64,000 bases of DNA from Fulvia fulva (GCF_020509005.1 NC_063012.1:5580001-5644000); one strand, 5' to 3'; positions 32,901-43,907 are shown, counted from the stretch's first letter. Numbers and translations: made by a program. The notes: generated from the sequence alone by a model not told the origin.

Positions 32901-33076
32901 AAGAGAACTTCAAGCTGTCTAGATTAAATGAGGTAGAACTCCCTCAATTCTAGGGGTAGTGGCCTGCTTTGTATATCGTTAGAATGGCCTTAATAAGAGC
33001 TTTCGAATATGTCGTGTTTTAGGGCCACCCTCGATAATATTAATAAGATAATTCTTATACCTCCGGTAGGTAAAAT
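32901..33076 (-). other. LINE B1 5' terminal segment, possibly a captured LINE RT fragment
   Basis: This end lies inside the target duplication, so it arrived with LINE B1, but it is unlike the module at the 5' end of LINE B2. One minus-strand frame reads KALIKAILTIYKAGHYP, resembling the RT segment before KSYRP in LINE ORF2 (compare VVAIFNACL, GYHP in B2). It may be a short fragment of another LINE captured at the 5' end, or a normal leader. Confidence 0.4.
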
Positions 33077-33088
33077 GATCGCGATATA

Positions 33089-33951
33089 TAGAAGATATAG
33101 AAGGAGGATACTATTAAGTACCGCGACGCTTTCTAGAAGGACCTAGGTACGGTACGAGGAAAAATAGCTTAGGCTAAGTAATAGCTTACTTAGGTCTAGT
33201 AGGAACTCGATAACCTAAAGGCCTAACCTAGAGCATCCTTGAGTATAGTAATAACCGCCGAAATCAGCTCGCTTACTATAAAGAACGACACCCTAAAGAA
33301 GTAGGCGAAGGAGGTACTTTAGTAGTTATCTAATAACGAATCGAAGATTAAGGCCCTCGAATTTAACCTTAATATATACAAGATAGAAGCCTAGACCTAT
33401 TAGAGCGATATAGATTAGCTTAATAAGTCGTAGTAAACTTAGGTAGATAACCTTAAGAAGTAACTCGACGACCGCCGAGGCCGCTCTCGAGTACGATCCT
33501 TACTATCTCGCGCTATATTATAGCGCCGTGCCCTATAAAACGGCTAAACCCTATCTAAGGATAAGAATAATAATAATAGAGCTAGTAGAGCTAGTGATAA
33601 GGACCGCGGTAATAAGTACGAGGATAAGGTAGCTCGCCGTACTACTAGAAAGAAAGCTAAGAAGTCTATACGTAAGCTAGATAATAGTAACGACTTCGAT
33701 CTATTATCTAATAAGTGAGAGGAGGCCTCGGAGTCGGATAGCGATACTCGTACTTATCGCCGCTCTTCTAAGAAGAAGCTAGTCTACGACTTCGAGTCTC
33801 TAGTTAAGTACGATCTGGACCTTAGCTAGCCCTTTAAGACTTAGCGTAGTGTAGATAAGCCTAAGAAGTTTGTTAGTACTATTAATAGTAAGCTATCTAG
33901 ACTCTCCCTCGAGAAGTTCTTCTCCGAGTTAGAGACTATTATTAACTATAT
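33089..33951 (+). pseudogene. gypsy-4 gag, second part
   Basis: Continues the frame from 28079: KEDTIKYRDAF, VRGKIA, a long coiled coil (ELDNLKA, ITAEISSLTIKNDTLKK, NESKIKALEFNLNIYKIEA), a basic Ser/Arg linker, an acidic region (DNSNDFDLLSN, EASESDSD) and LSRLSLEKFFSELETIINYI at the LINE A3 tail. The capsid C-terminus, knuckle, protease and RT start are missing; the next piece of gypsy-4, at 35982, is already in RT. Confidence 0.75.
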
Positions 33952-35981
33952 AGATAGATAGATGATTCATTTACCCGTTATAGTGCCCTCCGGCCTATAC
34001 GGGTTTATGTCTATATATATTGCTACATAAGGTAGGAAACCTGTTCCTAGGTAAAAACCTCCTCTCCTTCTCTAATAGCTTCCTTGCTATAAGTTCTTAG
34101 TTTTCCTTCTATTAGGGTGCACTAGTGTTATAGTGGTTAGCCTCTAACTACCTTGTCTACAACCCTAGAGTTGTCCCCCTCTTCCTGCTCTCCTCCTCCT
34201 TCTTTCTCTCCTCAATCTATCTCTCTGTTTCCCTAGTAATAGAGAACTGCTCCAAAAATCCTTAGTGGATGATCCACCTTGTAATTCTCTGGAGGTCTCC
34301 CTTATTGCTGATCATGGCTTAGAAGTTTCTATTCCTTGCCCTTGCCCTCTATTCACCTCTCCCTGTACTCCATTCTTTGCAAACCAGAAGTCTATGTTCG
34401 ACATTCTAGGACAGGTAGCCGCATGGGCAACTCTTGTCTTCGATACCTAGGACTTTTCTCTGATGCAGGTATGCCCTGACTCCGATGTGTTCAGAGCGGA
34501 TTTGTATTGCTATGCTTGCTTCTGACCTGGTCAGGTCTGAGTACAGTAGGTAGTTGTGGCTACCAAACTGTTAGAGTGCCTTTAGGGTTCCTGGCCTCTG
34601 TAGGGTTCTTGTCCATTCAGTCTTCCAGAGGAGTCCTGCCATCCTTTCAGCTAGAGACTGTTGCTTCTTCCCTTGGCTAGCTACTGATCCTCTCCCTTGA
34701 GCCCTTCCGTCCTGTTCCTACTAGGCTAGGTGCAGCTGTTCTGTTAGTTCTTTGAACTTCTGCAGGTCCTGCTGCTTCTGTGGGGCTAGATTGGGTCTTG
34801 CTTGTCTGTGCCTTCTTGTGCACTGGCTCCTGATTTTGTTGACTACCTTCTGGATTACTAGCTAGGCTAGGTATGCAGACGTCTTTCCTGCATACTGGTA
34901 TCTCAACCCTTGAAGGTAGAGCTTGGCTAGTGGGGAGCCAGACTCCATTTCGACCACCCTTATTAGAGTTGACTTGTATGCTCCAAGCACCTTTTTCAGA
35001 CAGGAGGCTTGGGCTCTGCTGATGGGATCTGCAATTCTCTTTGGGATCTTGTCTTAGGCTGACCAGATCTGGGCTCCATATAGCATGGCTGGCTTCACAA
35101 TGGCCTTGTACATAACCTTTGCTTTCGCAAATGTGGCTCCCTATGTGGAGGCTGTAAGCCTGTCAATTGATTGCCTGTTGTTGTCTGCTCTTGCCTGTGC
35201 TTTCTTGACCTGTGGTCCCCAGCTGAGCTTTGGATCCATCCATATTCCTAGCACCCTTAATTCACTTGAGGGTTCTGTTGTGTGTCCCTGAATAGTGATT
35301 GGGGCTTGCATATTGTGTCTGTTTCTGGCTCTACTGAAGTGGATGAGTTGATACTTCTCTGGGGCAAATCTGGCTCCATGTTTCCTGGCCCATTCCTCAC
35401 ATTCCTTGTGTTTCTTCTGCAAGATTCTGCAGTTCTCTTCTGTGCTGTCTGACCAGGCTAGGATGTTTGTGTCATCTACAAACCCTGAGGCTGATGTGTT
35501 TCTAGAGTTTAGCTTTGCTGGCAGGTCTGCCATAAAGAGGAGAAACAGGATTGGAGACATTGTTGATCCCTATAGGATTCCTGTCTCTGTAGGCATGCTG
35601 TCAGATTTGTATCTGCCCAGTCTTAGTCTTGTGGTTCTGCCTCTGAGGAAGGACTGGATAAACTGGACTGTTCAGTTGGGGATAGCCTTCTGTTTTAGGA
35701 TGTGGATCAGCCTCTGGTGTGAGACATTGTCAAAGGCTCCTAATATGTCTAGTGAGAGGAGTGTGGCTGCTTTGTTGTTCCCAAAGTGCTATAGGGTCTT
35801 GATCTGCTCTGTGATAAGTTCCACAGCTGTTAGTGTTGATCTTTGTTTCCTACCTCCCATCTGTTCTTCAGGAAGGATTCCATGTTCTTCAGCTAGGTTT
35901 GTCAGCCTTTCTACTATGATCTTTTCCAGGAGTTTGCCTAGTGTGTTGAGCAAGGCAATAGGTCTGTATGCCTTTAGCTTT
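33952..35981 (-). mobile_element. LINE A3: 5'-truncated copy of the LINE A1 subfamily
   Basis: It starts with the GATA/CTAT tail and common 3' UTR at the left, and ends within RT at the right, where homology to LINE A1 stops after TTTAGCTTT. About 2.03 kb, a typical 5' truncation. The left flank is gypsy-4 gag and the right flank is gypsy-4 RT, with no target duplication and roughly 2 kb of host element missing. RIP is lighter than in LINE A1. Confidence 0.9.
34130..35978 (-). pseudogene. LINE A3 ORF2 C-terminal half: RT and zinc finger
   Basis: From the right it reads KAYRPIALLNTLGKLLEK, GRKQRSTLTAVELITEQIK, the motif A region (GAFDNVSH), then MSPILFLLFMADL (motif B), SGFVDDTNILAW (motif C, intact), FAPEKYQLIHFS, LRVLGIWMDPKLSW and QSIDRLTAST. 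The C-terminal knuckle is near 34395-34440. The stretch 35141-35560 is open. It covers the 74 bp deleted from LINE A1. Confidence 0.9.
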
Positions 35982-37382
35982 GATGCCCCTTATATAGGAT
36001 ACCCTTAACCGTATCGTAGGAAAAAGGTACTTCACTAAACTCGATATTATCGTAGCCTTTAATCGTATACGGATTGCTAAAGGCTTAGAATAGCTAATAG
36101 CTTTTACTACGAGATATAGATAGTTTAAATGCCTTATAATGCCGTTTAGTCTATATAACGCCTAGGGACGTTTTAGTCTTATATTAACGATACCCTAAGG
36201 GAGTTCTTAGATAACTTCGCCTCGGTACACCTCGACGACATCTTAATATTTAGTAATACCTTAGAAGGATATATCGAATATATAAAGAAGGTGCTCTAGA
36301 AACACGGCGAGGCCGGCCTACAACTCGACATTACTAAGTACGAGTTTTATACCTAATCTACTAAGTACTTAAGTATTATTATTAGTAAGAAGGGAGTCTT
36401 AATAGATTCGGCTAATATGTAAGCGATACGAGAATAGGGTATACCGGCTAATATTAAAGATATCCTTACGTTTAATAGCTTCTCCGGCTTTTATCGGCGC
36501 TTTATTAAGAACTATAGTAAGATAGTACTGCCTATAGTAAAGCTAACTAAGAGAGACACACCTTAGTAGTAGACTAAAGAGTATTAAAAGGCCTTCGATA
36601 GGCTAAAGTAAGCGTTTACCGATAAAGAAGGTACTATCCTTATAATGTTTGTTCTAGGGCGTAGAACCGTCCTTAAAATAGATACTAGCGACTTTGTTAC
36701 TACGGCGGGACTATCTTAATACGATAAGGACAATACCTTAAGACCTATAGTATACTTATCTAAGAAAATAAGCCCGTTAGAATATAATTATAACATCTAT
36801 AATAAGGAGCTACTTACTATTATTAAAGCTTTCGAAGAATAGAGACCTGAGCTTATAGTAGGTAATATCGATAAAGAATCCGACTTCGAAAACCTATAAG
36901 ACCCGAGCGGCCGCCCTATACTTATATATAGCGACTATAAGAACCTCGAGTACTTTATAAGTTCGAAATAGCTAAATCGTCGATAAGCGAGATAGGCCGA
37001 GTTCCTATTACAATTCTTCTTTAAGATTATATATAGACTAGGCGTATAAGGGGCAAAGCTAGATAGTCCTATACGGCGCTCTTAGGATATAATTCTATAA
37101 GACAAGTCCGACCCGAGGTATATTTAATAGGACCGGATCCTACTAAAACTAGAGCACTTCCTTTTAGTCTCTATAAGCACGATTATCCGACTATCTTCCT
37201 TAGAAGTAGGAGTAGTCGTAGATAAATAACTAGCTACTAACATTAGTAAGTTATATAAACAAGAAGATACGATAGAGACTACGACTTAGCTAGTAGCCGG
37301 TAAGCCTATTAAGCTCCTTCGTAAGAACAAGATCGATAACAAATATATAATACTAATCGATAGTATAATCTATATTAAGAAC
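35982..37382 (+). pseudogene. gypsy-4 pol: RT from mid-fingers, RNase H, tether
   Basis: Starts abruptly in [36 protein letters not shown] (motif B region), a small deletion near 36165, then DDILIFSNTLEGY (the second catalytic position keeps LDD here). YLSIIIS and [11 protein letters not shown] follow. RNase H has [24 protein letters not shown] (about 36750-36830) and SDYKNLEYF. The tether ends KNKIDNKYI and IYIKN at the copia-1 insertion, and the frame resumes at 48706. Stops are TAG/TAA. Confidence 0.86.
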
Positions 37383-37616
37383 TGTTAAGAATATATAGGC
37401 CGTAGGTCAAGTATATAGGTGTGGGTACGTTATGTAACTAGACTATATAACTAGAGTTTACTAGCCTATAGGCTAGTAAACATCCGGACACCTAGTATCT
37501 ACCTATACTAATACTAGCGATACTGTATATAGATATACGCCATCCTATTAGGTCCTTCTTTGTCTTTCGTATAATCCGCCGTCTTCTACTACTACGTAAC
37601 TCGTACCTATTTAATA
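37383..37616 (+). repeat. copia-1 5' LTR (234 bp)
   Basis: Starts TGTTAAGAATATATAGGCCG and ends CGTACCTATTTAATA (RIP form of TTTAACA). The U5 end is shared with the LTRs of copia-2 and copia-3, which otherwise differ. Confidence 0.95.
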
Positions 37617-37633
37617 GGTTATAAGCCCGAGTT
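37617..37633 (+). promoter_or_regulatory. copia-1 primer-binding site, half-tRNA type
   Basis: GGTTATAAGCCCGAG directly follows the LTR. With one RIP change reversed (TATG for TATA), GGTTATGAGCCC is complementary to the anticodon stem-loop of initiator tRNA-Met (GGGCUCAUAACC). This implies priming by an internal tRNA fragment, as in Drosophila copia and yeast Ty5. The same site follows the copia-2 and copia-3 LTRs. Confidence 0.8.
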
Positions 37634-37719
37634 AGTAACTCGGTATTTTTACCCTCGACAAAGTCGTATTAGAGTTATTCCTCTTTAGAATAAAAGGAAG
37701 GTAGACTAGAGGCCGTACC

Positions 37720-39170
37720 CGCCTTATATAGGAAGCTATAGCCGTGCTATAGGTGTATATAAGACGTAAAAGAGCCTAGTAAGGCACTATTAGACTCCGA
37801 GTCAGGGAGCCTATACTAATACCTTAGATAAGTAGGCGAGCTTACTAAGAAGAGTCGCTCTCCGGACATCGCGTTCGTTCGTATCGACTAACTATTTATT
37901 CTAAGAGAGCCGTAGTATCTTAGAAACCCCCTCTACTAAGAGAGTTACGCTATAGTGTCTTAGTACTAATACGATTCTTACCGACCGACTTTCCTCCTCT
38001 TCCCGGCGGATAGCCATCCTCTCCGCTATTAACCTCGCGTTCGGTTTATCCTATTTCGATCCGATCGCGTACGACCGAATATATCCTTTTACCTAAGGGT
38101 AGCTAACCTATCCCTTAACTTACAAAAAATAGAGAACGAGACTAGGTTTATAAGAAAGAGAGTAGTACCTATTCTAATAAGAGAGAACTACGAAACATAG
38201 TTCAAGCTAATAAGAATATACCTAGTATTAAAGTAAGTTGACTAGGTCCTCGAAGACATTATTACGGACATTCCCGCTACAACCCTATCTATAGCGACAC
38301 CCTCTATATTATCGGAGTTATCCCTTCCTTTAGATTAAGCGATAATGAAGGCATCGTACAGACGGTATAATATAACGGCCCTATATAAGATGTATATCTG
38401 TCTGTCAATAGATAACTAAGAGACAATATACTAGATCCGGTATACGAAGGAGTTATAGGAATAGGCTAAAGCTAAATATAAGAGAAGACTTCTCGCTACT
38501 AGAAGAAGTTTGCTTTAGCAATACACCAATTTCGTAATAATAGAGGACTAGTCAATAGATAACGCCTAGTAGGAGCTTAGCTCAATTATAAGGAGGGCTG
38601 TTTTAATCTCGCCTTTATTCTAAGACATTAAGACTAAGGACAGAAAGATCTAGTAACTCTTAGTAGCTCTACTAGACTCATTTGGCTCAATTCGCGATGC
38701 AATTAATGCCTAGGTAAATCTCTTACTACAAGACATTCTTACAATTCTTAGGGAGAAGTAAGAATCAATAATTTATTAAGGGATAGCTATGTTTGCTAAG
38801 AAGGGTTTCTAGGGTAAGCTTACGTACTATCTCTACGGTAGTAACCATTTTATAAGTAAGTGCCTACACCTTTCTATAGCTTAGTAGGCTATTAGGAACA
38901 AGGACAAACTAGCTAGGTTTACCTACCCTACTAAGAGATAACCGTCACTACCTCGTAGGAGGCCATTATCACTAAACCTTTGTAATGTCCTTAAGGTAAT
39001 AACGGACCTTATAAAGTAGATAAAGGAGAGCCGTAAGCTAAAGGCCTCCTCTAGTAAGAAGCCTACAAGGGCCTATACGACCTAGGAAGACGTATTAGAC
39101 TCTAAGATACTATTAGAAGATAATGATGTTGATGAGGTTGCCTATTCTACTATAGAAGCTAAAGGTAAGT
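37720..39170 (+). pseudogene. copia-1 gag with CCHC knuckle
   Basis: The gag of a copia element forms the particle. The N-terminal part is poorly resolved because of dense stops. The middle has QTR-type helices. The zinc knuckle lies at about 38825-38863 (YYLYGSNHFISKC; the first two Cys read as Tyr). The acidic linker to the protease includes EDNDVDEVAYSTIEAKGKY. Confidence 0.72.
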
Positions 39171-42100
39171 ACCCCTCGTCCGAGTAGTTACTTAACTCTT
39201 GTGCTTCATTATATATAACTGACTAAGATTCACCATTTAGGACACTAAAGCCTCTTTAAAAGAGGAAGTGGATTAAGGTTAGAGGTAGCTATCTACAAGC
39301 TATATATATAGGAAGTGTAGTAAAAGGTAGTCCTTCTAGAAAGCAAATTGTCTTAGAAAATGTTATGTTTGTTCCTAGCCTTAGAGTTAGTCTTGTTTCG
39401 TAGAATCAGTTTAGCTAATAGTTTGCTATCTAACTACCTAGTTTCACCCTAAAATCCTTGTCTAGTAAACCCGTTGTCTAGACTAAACTTCGAGGAGGAG
39501 TACCGTTTATCTACTCGATCTCGGAAATTCTTAAGCTATAGCATACTAGTATACTCTCTTAAGAACGTGACGGCACCGCTATAGCTAATACTAAGTCCGA
39601 AGATTAGTAGGAGCTATAGTATAGAAGATATACAGACCTTAGTAAGGGACTACTAAGAAACCTATATAGAGTTACTAATAAGCAAGATCCTATTCCTATT
39701 CCTTCTAAATACTAGAACTATAAGGTCTACTCCCTTATAAACATAAGGAAGTTCAAAGGACCTACTATAGAGAGGAAAGGGGAGAGGCTGTCCCTCATCT
39801 CTATTGACATCTATAGGCCTTTTCAGGGCGTAGTCTCTAGGCTAGGATATAAATATTAGCTTAAGATTATAGACAACTTCTCTAGGAAGAAGTAGGTAAT
39901 CCCTTTAAAGGCTAGGAGCGACGCTCCTATAGCCCTACGGGATTAGAAGGTCTAGGTAGAACGGTAGTTAAGGTGCTTTCTGTCTACGATCCGTAGTGAT
40001 AGTATAAAGGAAATTCTCGCCTTACTAAAAGAGTAGGAGAAGGAGTTTAGTACTTAGATAGACATAACTAATGCCTACAATTCTCTTCAAAATGGACCTA
40101 TAGAAAGGTCAATTTAAGCCTCTAAGAACATAGTCCGGGCTATACTTAAAGACTCTAGTATACTAGTTAAGTTCTAGCTAGAAGCTTTATAAGTATAGAC
40201 TATGATCAGAAACAGACTACCTAATAGTCCGATCATTAATAGTATTGCTCTTTTACTAGAAGAAGCCTTTACTAGCTAAGTACCGTTAGTCGACCATTTC
40301 CGCGTCTAGGGATACAAAGCTATAGTCTATATAGACCTAAGCGCCTAACCTCAAGGCTTAAGGAGAGACAAGTTAATAAACCGAGGGAAAGAAGCCGTGT
40401 TTATAGGCTACTTAGAAAATACTATAAAACAATAGCTATTCTAGGATCCTGACATAGAAGCTATAAAAGCGTATAGTCACGTCGACTAGTTTAAGAATAA
40501 GAAGGGGGGAGATATAGATCTTGGTATTACCTTTACTAACTAGCCGAGTCGAGCGCTATAGCGTAATCCTATTAGGAGGAAGCCCTTTAGGGCGAAATTT
40601 TCCGATAGGGGATTATTAGAGACACCGTTACGAAGGCTAGGAGAAAATATAGCGGTTTTAATACTATCGAAGGCCGATAACGGTGGATCTATATAGAACC
40701 TACCTAAGTCATTAACACTATAACAACCGCTATTTATATAACTTCCCCCTCCCCTAAAGGACATTAGGGAATACTAGAAGTTTAGAGATTAGGGTACTCT
40801 AATAAAAGAAAAAGAAGATGTTATTCAGTTCGACCTATCCGAACACCTAGCGGCACCTCAGGTTATAGGTAATAAGAGGTCAAGGGGGGACGGAGATAAT
40901 AACTCTAAAGAGTATAAGGCGAAACACTATAAGGCTCTTATCGCCTAGATGTTCTATCTAGACCCTATAATAGGCTAGTTAGAGGAGATTCTAAACGACG
41001 TAGAAGAATATACATTTGCTACTATTAGGTAGGCTATAGCCTATTAGTAGGAAGTACTAATCCTAAAGTCCTATAAGGTAGCCGTAGGAGACCCCGAATA
41101 GGGATATATATAGAGAGAGGCAATCGAGAACGAACTTATTGCCTTAGTAAGTCACAATACCTAGAAAGCAGTTATACCGCTAAAGGGTACAAATCTAATT
41201 ACTTCTAGGTAGGTCTTTGATGTGAAAAGAATGATTAGTAGAGCTATTAAGAAGTTCAAGGCAAGACTAGTTATAAGAGGGTTTTTATAGAAATATAGGG
41301 TTGACTTCGAAGAGACCTTTACACCTACTGTTAGACATAATACTCTCCGAGTATTTATAGTATTAGTGTATAAGAGAGATCTCGAGATACACCTAGTAGA
41401 TATAAATAATGCTTTTACCTAAAGTAGCCTTCTTAAAGACATCTATATAATCCTACCCCTAGGAGTTAAAGTACCTCTAAACATAGTGTTCAAGGTCCTA
41501 CAAAGCCTTTATAGGCTTGAGTAAGTAGCTAGAGACTCGAATAAGCTCTATGTTACGAAGCTAGAGAAGATTAGATTTACCTAGTCCTAGGTAGATCTAT
41601 ACCTACTTATCTATACGGATAGAGACCTTATAGTCCTTACCTATATAGATGACATACCTATTATAGCTCCGAAGCTATTAGATGTTCAGTAGTTTAAGGC
41701 TAAGCTTAGAAAAGTGTTTAAGATTAAAGACCTTAGGGAACCTACAAAGATCCTTAGAATAAGGATTATAAGAGACAGGTCCTAAGGCACTTTAAAGCTT
41801 AATTAAGGACACTATATCTACGCTAACTTAGCCAAGATGAAAATAGCTAGAGAGAAGGCTACGCTAACCTACTTACCTATAGAGAGCTACGAGTATTAAG
41901 TGCCTACGGCTCCTATAGATAAGAGGTGTAATAAACAGGATTACTAGAGCTATAATAGTACCTAGATATAGCTAATGATAATAATAAGGCCAGACTTAGT
42001 ATTCCCCCTTAGAAGAATTAGCTTATATATTGCTAATCCCTCGTAGTAGTATATAAAGGCTTTGAAGAAGCTCTCCCGATACCTACGGTCGTACCTAGAC

Positions 42101-42690
42101 CTAGGTCTTATATATAGAAAGGGCGGGGGCAATCTCTAGGGATACTCGGACTCTAACTACGCTATAGACAAAGTGGATAGAGTCTCAACTCTAGGATACG
42201 TGTGGTTCCTTTATAGATTACCTATGTCCTAGATAAGTAGGAAGCAGAAGTCTATTATAACATTAATAATAGAAGCTAAGTTTATAGCTATAAACGTAGC
42301 CGTAAAGTAGTTACAATTTCTTGCTACTGTCCTTAGGGAAATAGGGTGCCTAGAACTAGTAGGAAAGAGCTCTTTCTAGCCGAGTATAAGGGCAAGTAAG
42401 GGCACTATTGACGAGCTAAGGCTAGTTAAGCTTATAGGTAATAACTAAGCCGCTTTAATACTTGTTAAAGATGCCTATATATATAAAAGGTCAAAGCATA
42501 TTAATGTTATATATAACTATGTAAGACATCTCTAGTGGTAGAAGAAGATTATAGTAGACTACTACTATATAAAGGACATAGCTACTAATAGGTTAATAAA
42601 GCCCCTTAACAGCTAGTAGTTCTAAAACTTTATAAGGCAGCTCTAGCTTACGTAAAGGGATTATAGGAGACTATATGGCCTAAGTAGGAG
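39171..42690 (+). pseudogene. copia-1 pol: protease, integrase, RT, RNase H
   Basis: Protease: LLNSCASLYITD at about 39184-39222 (DSGA degraded to NSCA) and MFVPSLRVSLVS. GAG-pre-integrase: YRRYTDLSKGLLRNLYRVTN (about 39620). Integrase core: LISIDIYRPFQGVVSRLGYKY, IIDNFSRKK, then a degraded DDE. RT: ITSR, VFDVKRMISRAIKKFKARLV, RVDFEETFTPTVRHNTLR, DINNAFT, LTYIDDIPI (YVDD equivalent YIDD, about 41640). RNase H: GYSDSNYAIDKVDRVSTLGYV (about 42140-42200), ITEAKFIAIN and KHINVIYNYVR. The order integrase before RT marks it as Ty1/copia. Many TAG stops. Confidence 0.9.
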
Positions 42691-42825
42691 TGTTAAGAAC
42701 ATATAGGCCGTAGGTCAAGTATATAGGTGTAGGTGTGTTATGTGACTAGATCACGTGACTAGGGTTTACTAGCCTATAGGCTAGCAAACATCCGGACACC
42801 TAGTATCTACCTATATATAGATATA
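42691..42825 (+). repeat. copia-1 3' LTR, left piece
   Basis: Begins TGTTAAGAACATATAGGCCG after a purine-rich GTAGGAG. It keeps more G and C than the 5' LTR. It ends at the LINE B2 target duplication TATATAGATATA (42814-42825). Next to the duplication it lacks 20 bp present in the 5' LTR. Confidence 0.93.
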
Positions 42826-43907
42826 GGTCGACGACGAGAATCACCTATACGTGGTGTCGGCTACGAACCTCTCGTCTAGCTACGAGAGAGCCAAGTATTC
42901 TCACGCTAGAGCGTCGTAGGCGCGACGGGCGCGTAGCGTAGACGAAGCCGCGGCGAACAGAGGACTACTAGCAAAACGGGTATGAAAACTATCCGACGAG
43001 CGTGTACTCGTGTCGGGAGCGAGTCCCTCTTCTTTCTACGTGCAAGAAGGGCGCGGAACCGTGGCCTATACGCTCGACAGGACACCTCTAGTATAAGTGC
43101 AGAATTTTCACCTCCGGAGACCGCAAACCGAGCGGGCTAAGCGACGAACATTAGACGAGCGGACTACAGAACAACAACTGAGCGGACTATGCAACGGCGT
43201 CGAGCGGACTACGAAACAATCTGGTGTTTACTAGCGGGCAATGCGGTAGGTAGGTGGATACGCGACGAAGCCTATAAGGGCCTATTAAACACCCGGTATA
43301 GGAACGAGGGTTTTGCCTAAGGCACTGCCTGTCCCGCTACACAACGCACCTAGTCTGACATAGTAGATTGCGACGAGGAAAAGACGATAGCCTGAGCAAG
43401 GAAAAGACGGCTGTTAGGACGGGGAAAAGACGTACAATGCAAGTAGATTAGTTCTGTGATCGGGGAGGATCGAGGGCAGGGTAATAAGGAACTTCATATT
43501 GGTTAGTAGGTGGAAACGCAAGGAGTACGCTGCCCGGCGTAGTGTGTGCCCCGAGCAAACCTACGAGGCATAGACGGCCGCTTTCTAGAGATAGGCTACG
43601 GTAACGCGAAGGGCGTCAAAACCTAGGGCGTGGTGTACACTAGCAGCGACGGCTAACACTGTCTATACAGCCCGAGAGGACGGATGCGCATGTCGGTCAA
43701 TAGAGAGCACTAAAGGGCTTAGGACTATAGAGGTGGATATTGGCTTAAGGAGCAAACAGGGAGGGAGGGCGTAGAGGGAAGCTTTTGCTCCGGGCTAACC
43801 TCTCGAAACGAGGCTATACGGTGGTGCTAGATGAGTAGGAAAGCGCGGTTAAGACTTGTCACCTTATCTCGTAGCTAGCTTGCTAAATACGATTCCTTCC
43901 TTGCCCT
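42826..43907 (+). repeat. 1,082-bp 5' module, copy 2 (less RIP-mutated)
   Basis: Same start, same end and same length as 5838-6919. No ORF of note on either strand; the frame in phase with ORF1 has about 19 stops, three of them TGA. Four GAGCGG(A/G)CTA decamers start at 43130, 43157, 43180 and 43202. Three GGAAAAGACG decamers start at 43377, 43400 and 43423. The target duplication encloses the module, so it moved together with LINE B2. Confidence 0.9.

Larger units (their letters stand above)
28080..33076 (-). mobile_element. LINE B1: Tad-clade LINE, heavily RIP-mutated
   Basis: Flanked by a perfect 12-bp duplication, GATCGCGATATA, at 28068-28079 and 33077-33088, inside gypsy-4 gag. The 3' end carries GATA repeats and the family 3' UTR (AGGACTCTATCCGGCC, GGGAAACCCGAATAGG). 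It holds ORF2 (to about 31560) and ORF1 (about 31600-32880) and extends to 33076. It is the same family as LINE B2, in opposite orientation. RIP damage is patchy: about 28900-29620 is much less mutated than the rest. Confidence 0.92.

Noticed and set aside
35406..36008. 200-codon plus-strand open frame
   Set aside because: Antisense to LINE A3 reverse transcriptase and crosses the LINE/gypsy-4 junction; no domain of its own.
40540..40764. Minus-strand open frame of 74 codons
   Set aside because: Antisense to the copia-1 integrase-RT linker; no homology.
42826..43907. Module as an N-terminal coding extension of LINE B2 ORF1
   Set aside because: The frame is in phase with ORF1, but it has about 19 stops (near random), three being TGA that CpA-directed RIP does not create; LINE B1 also has a different ORF1 N-terminus.
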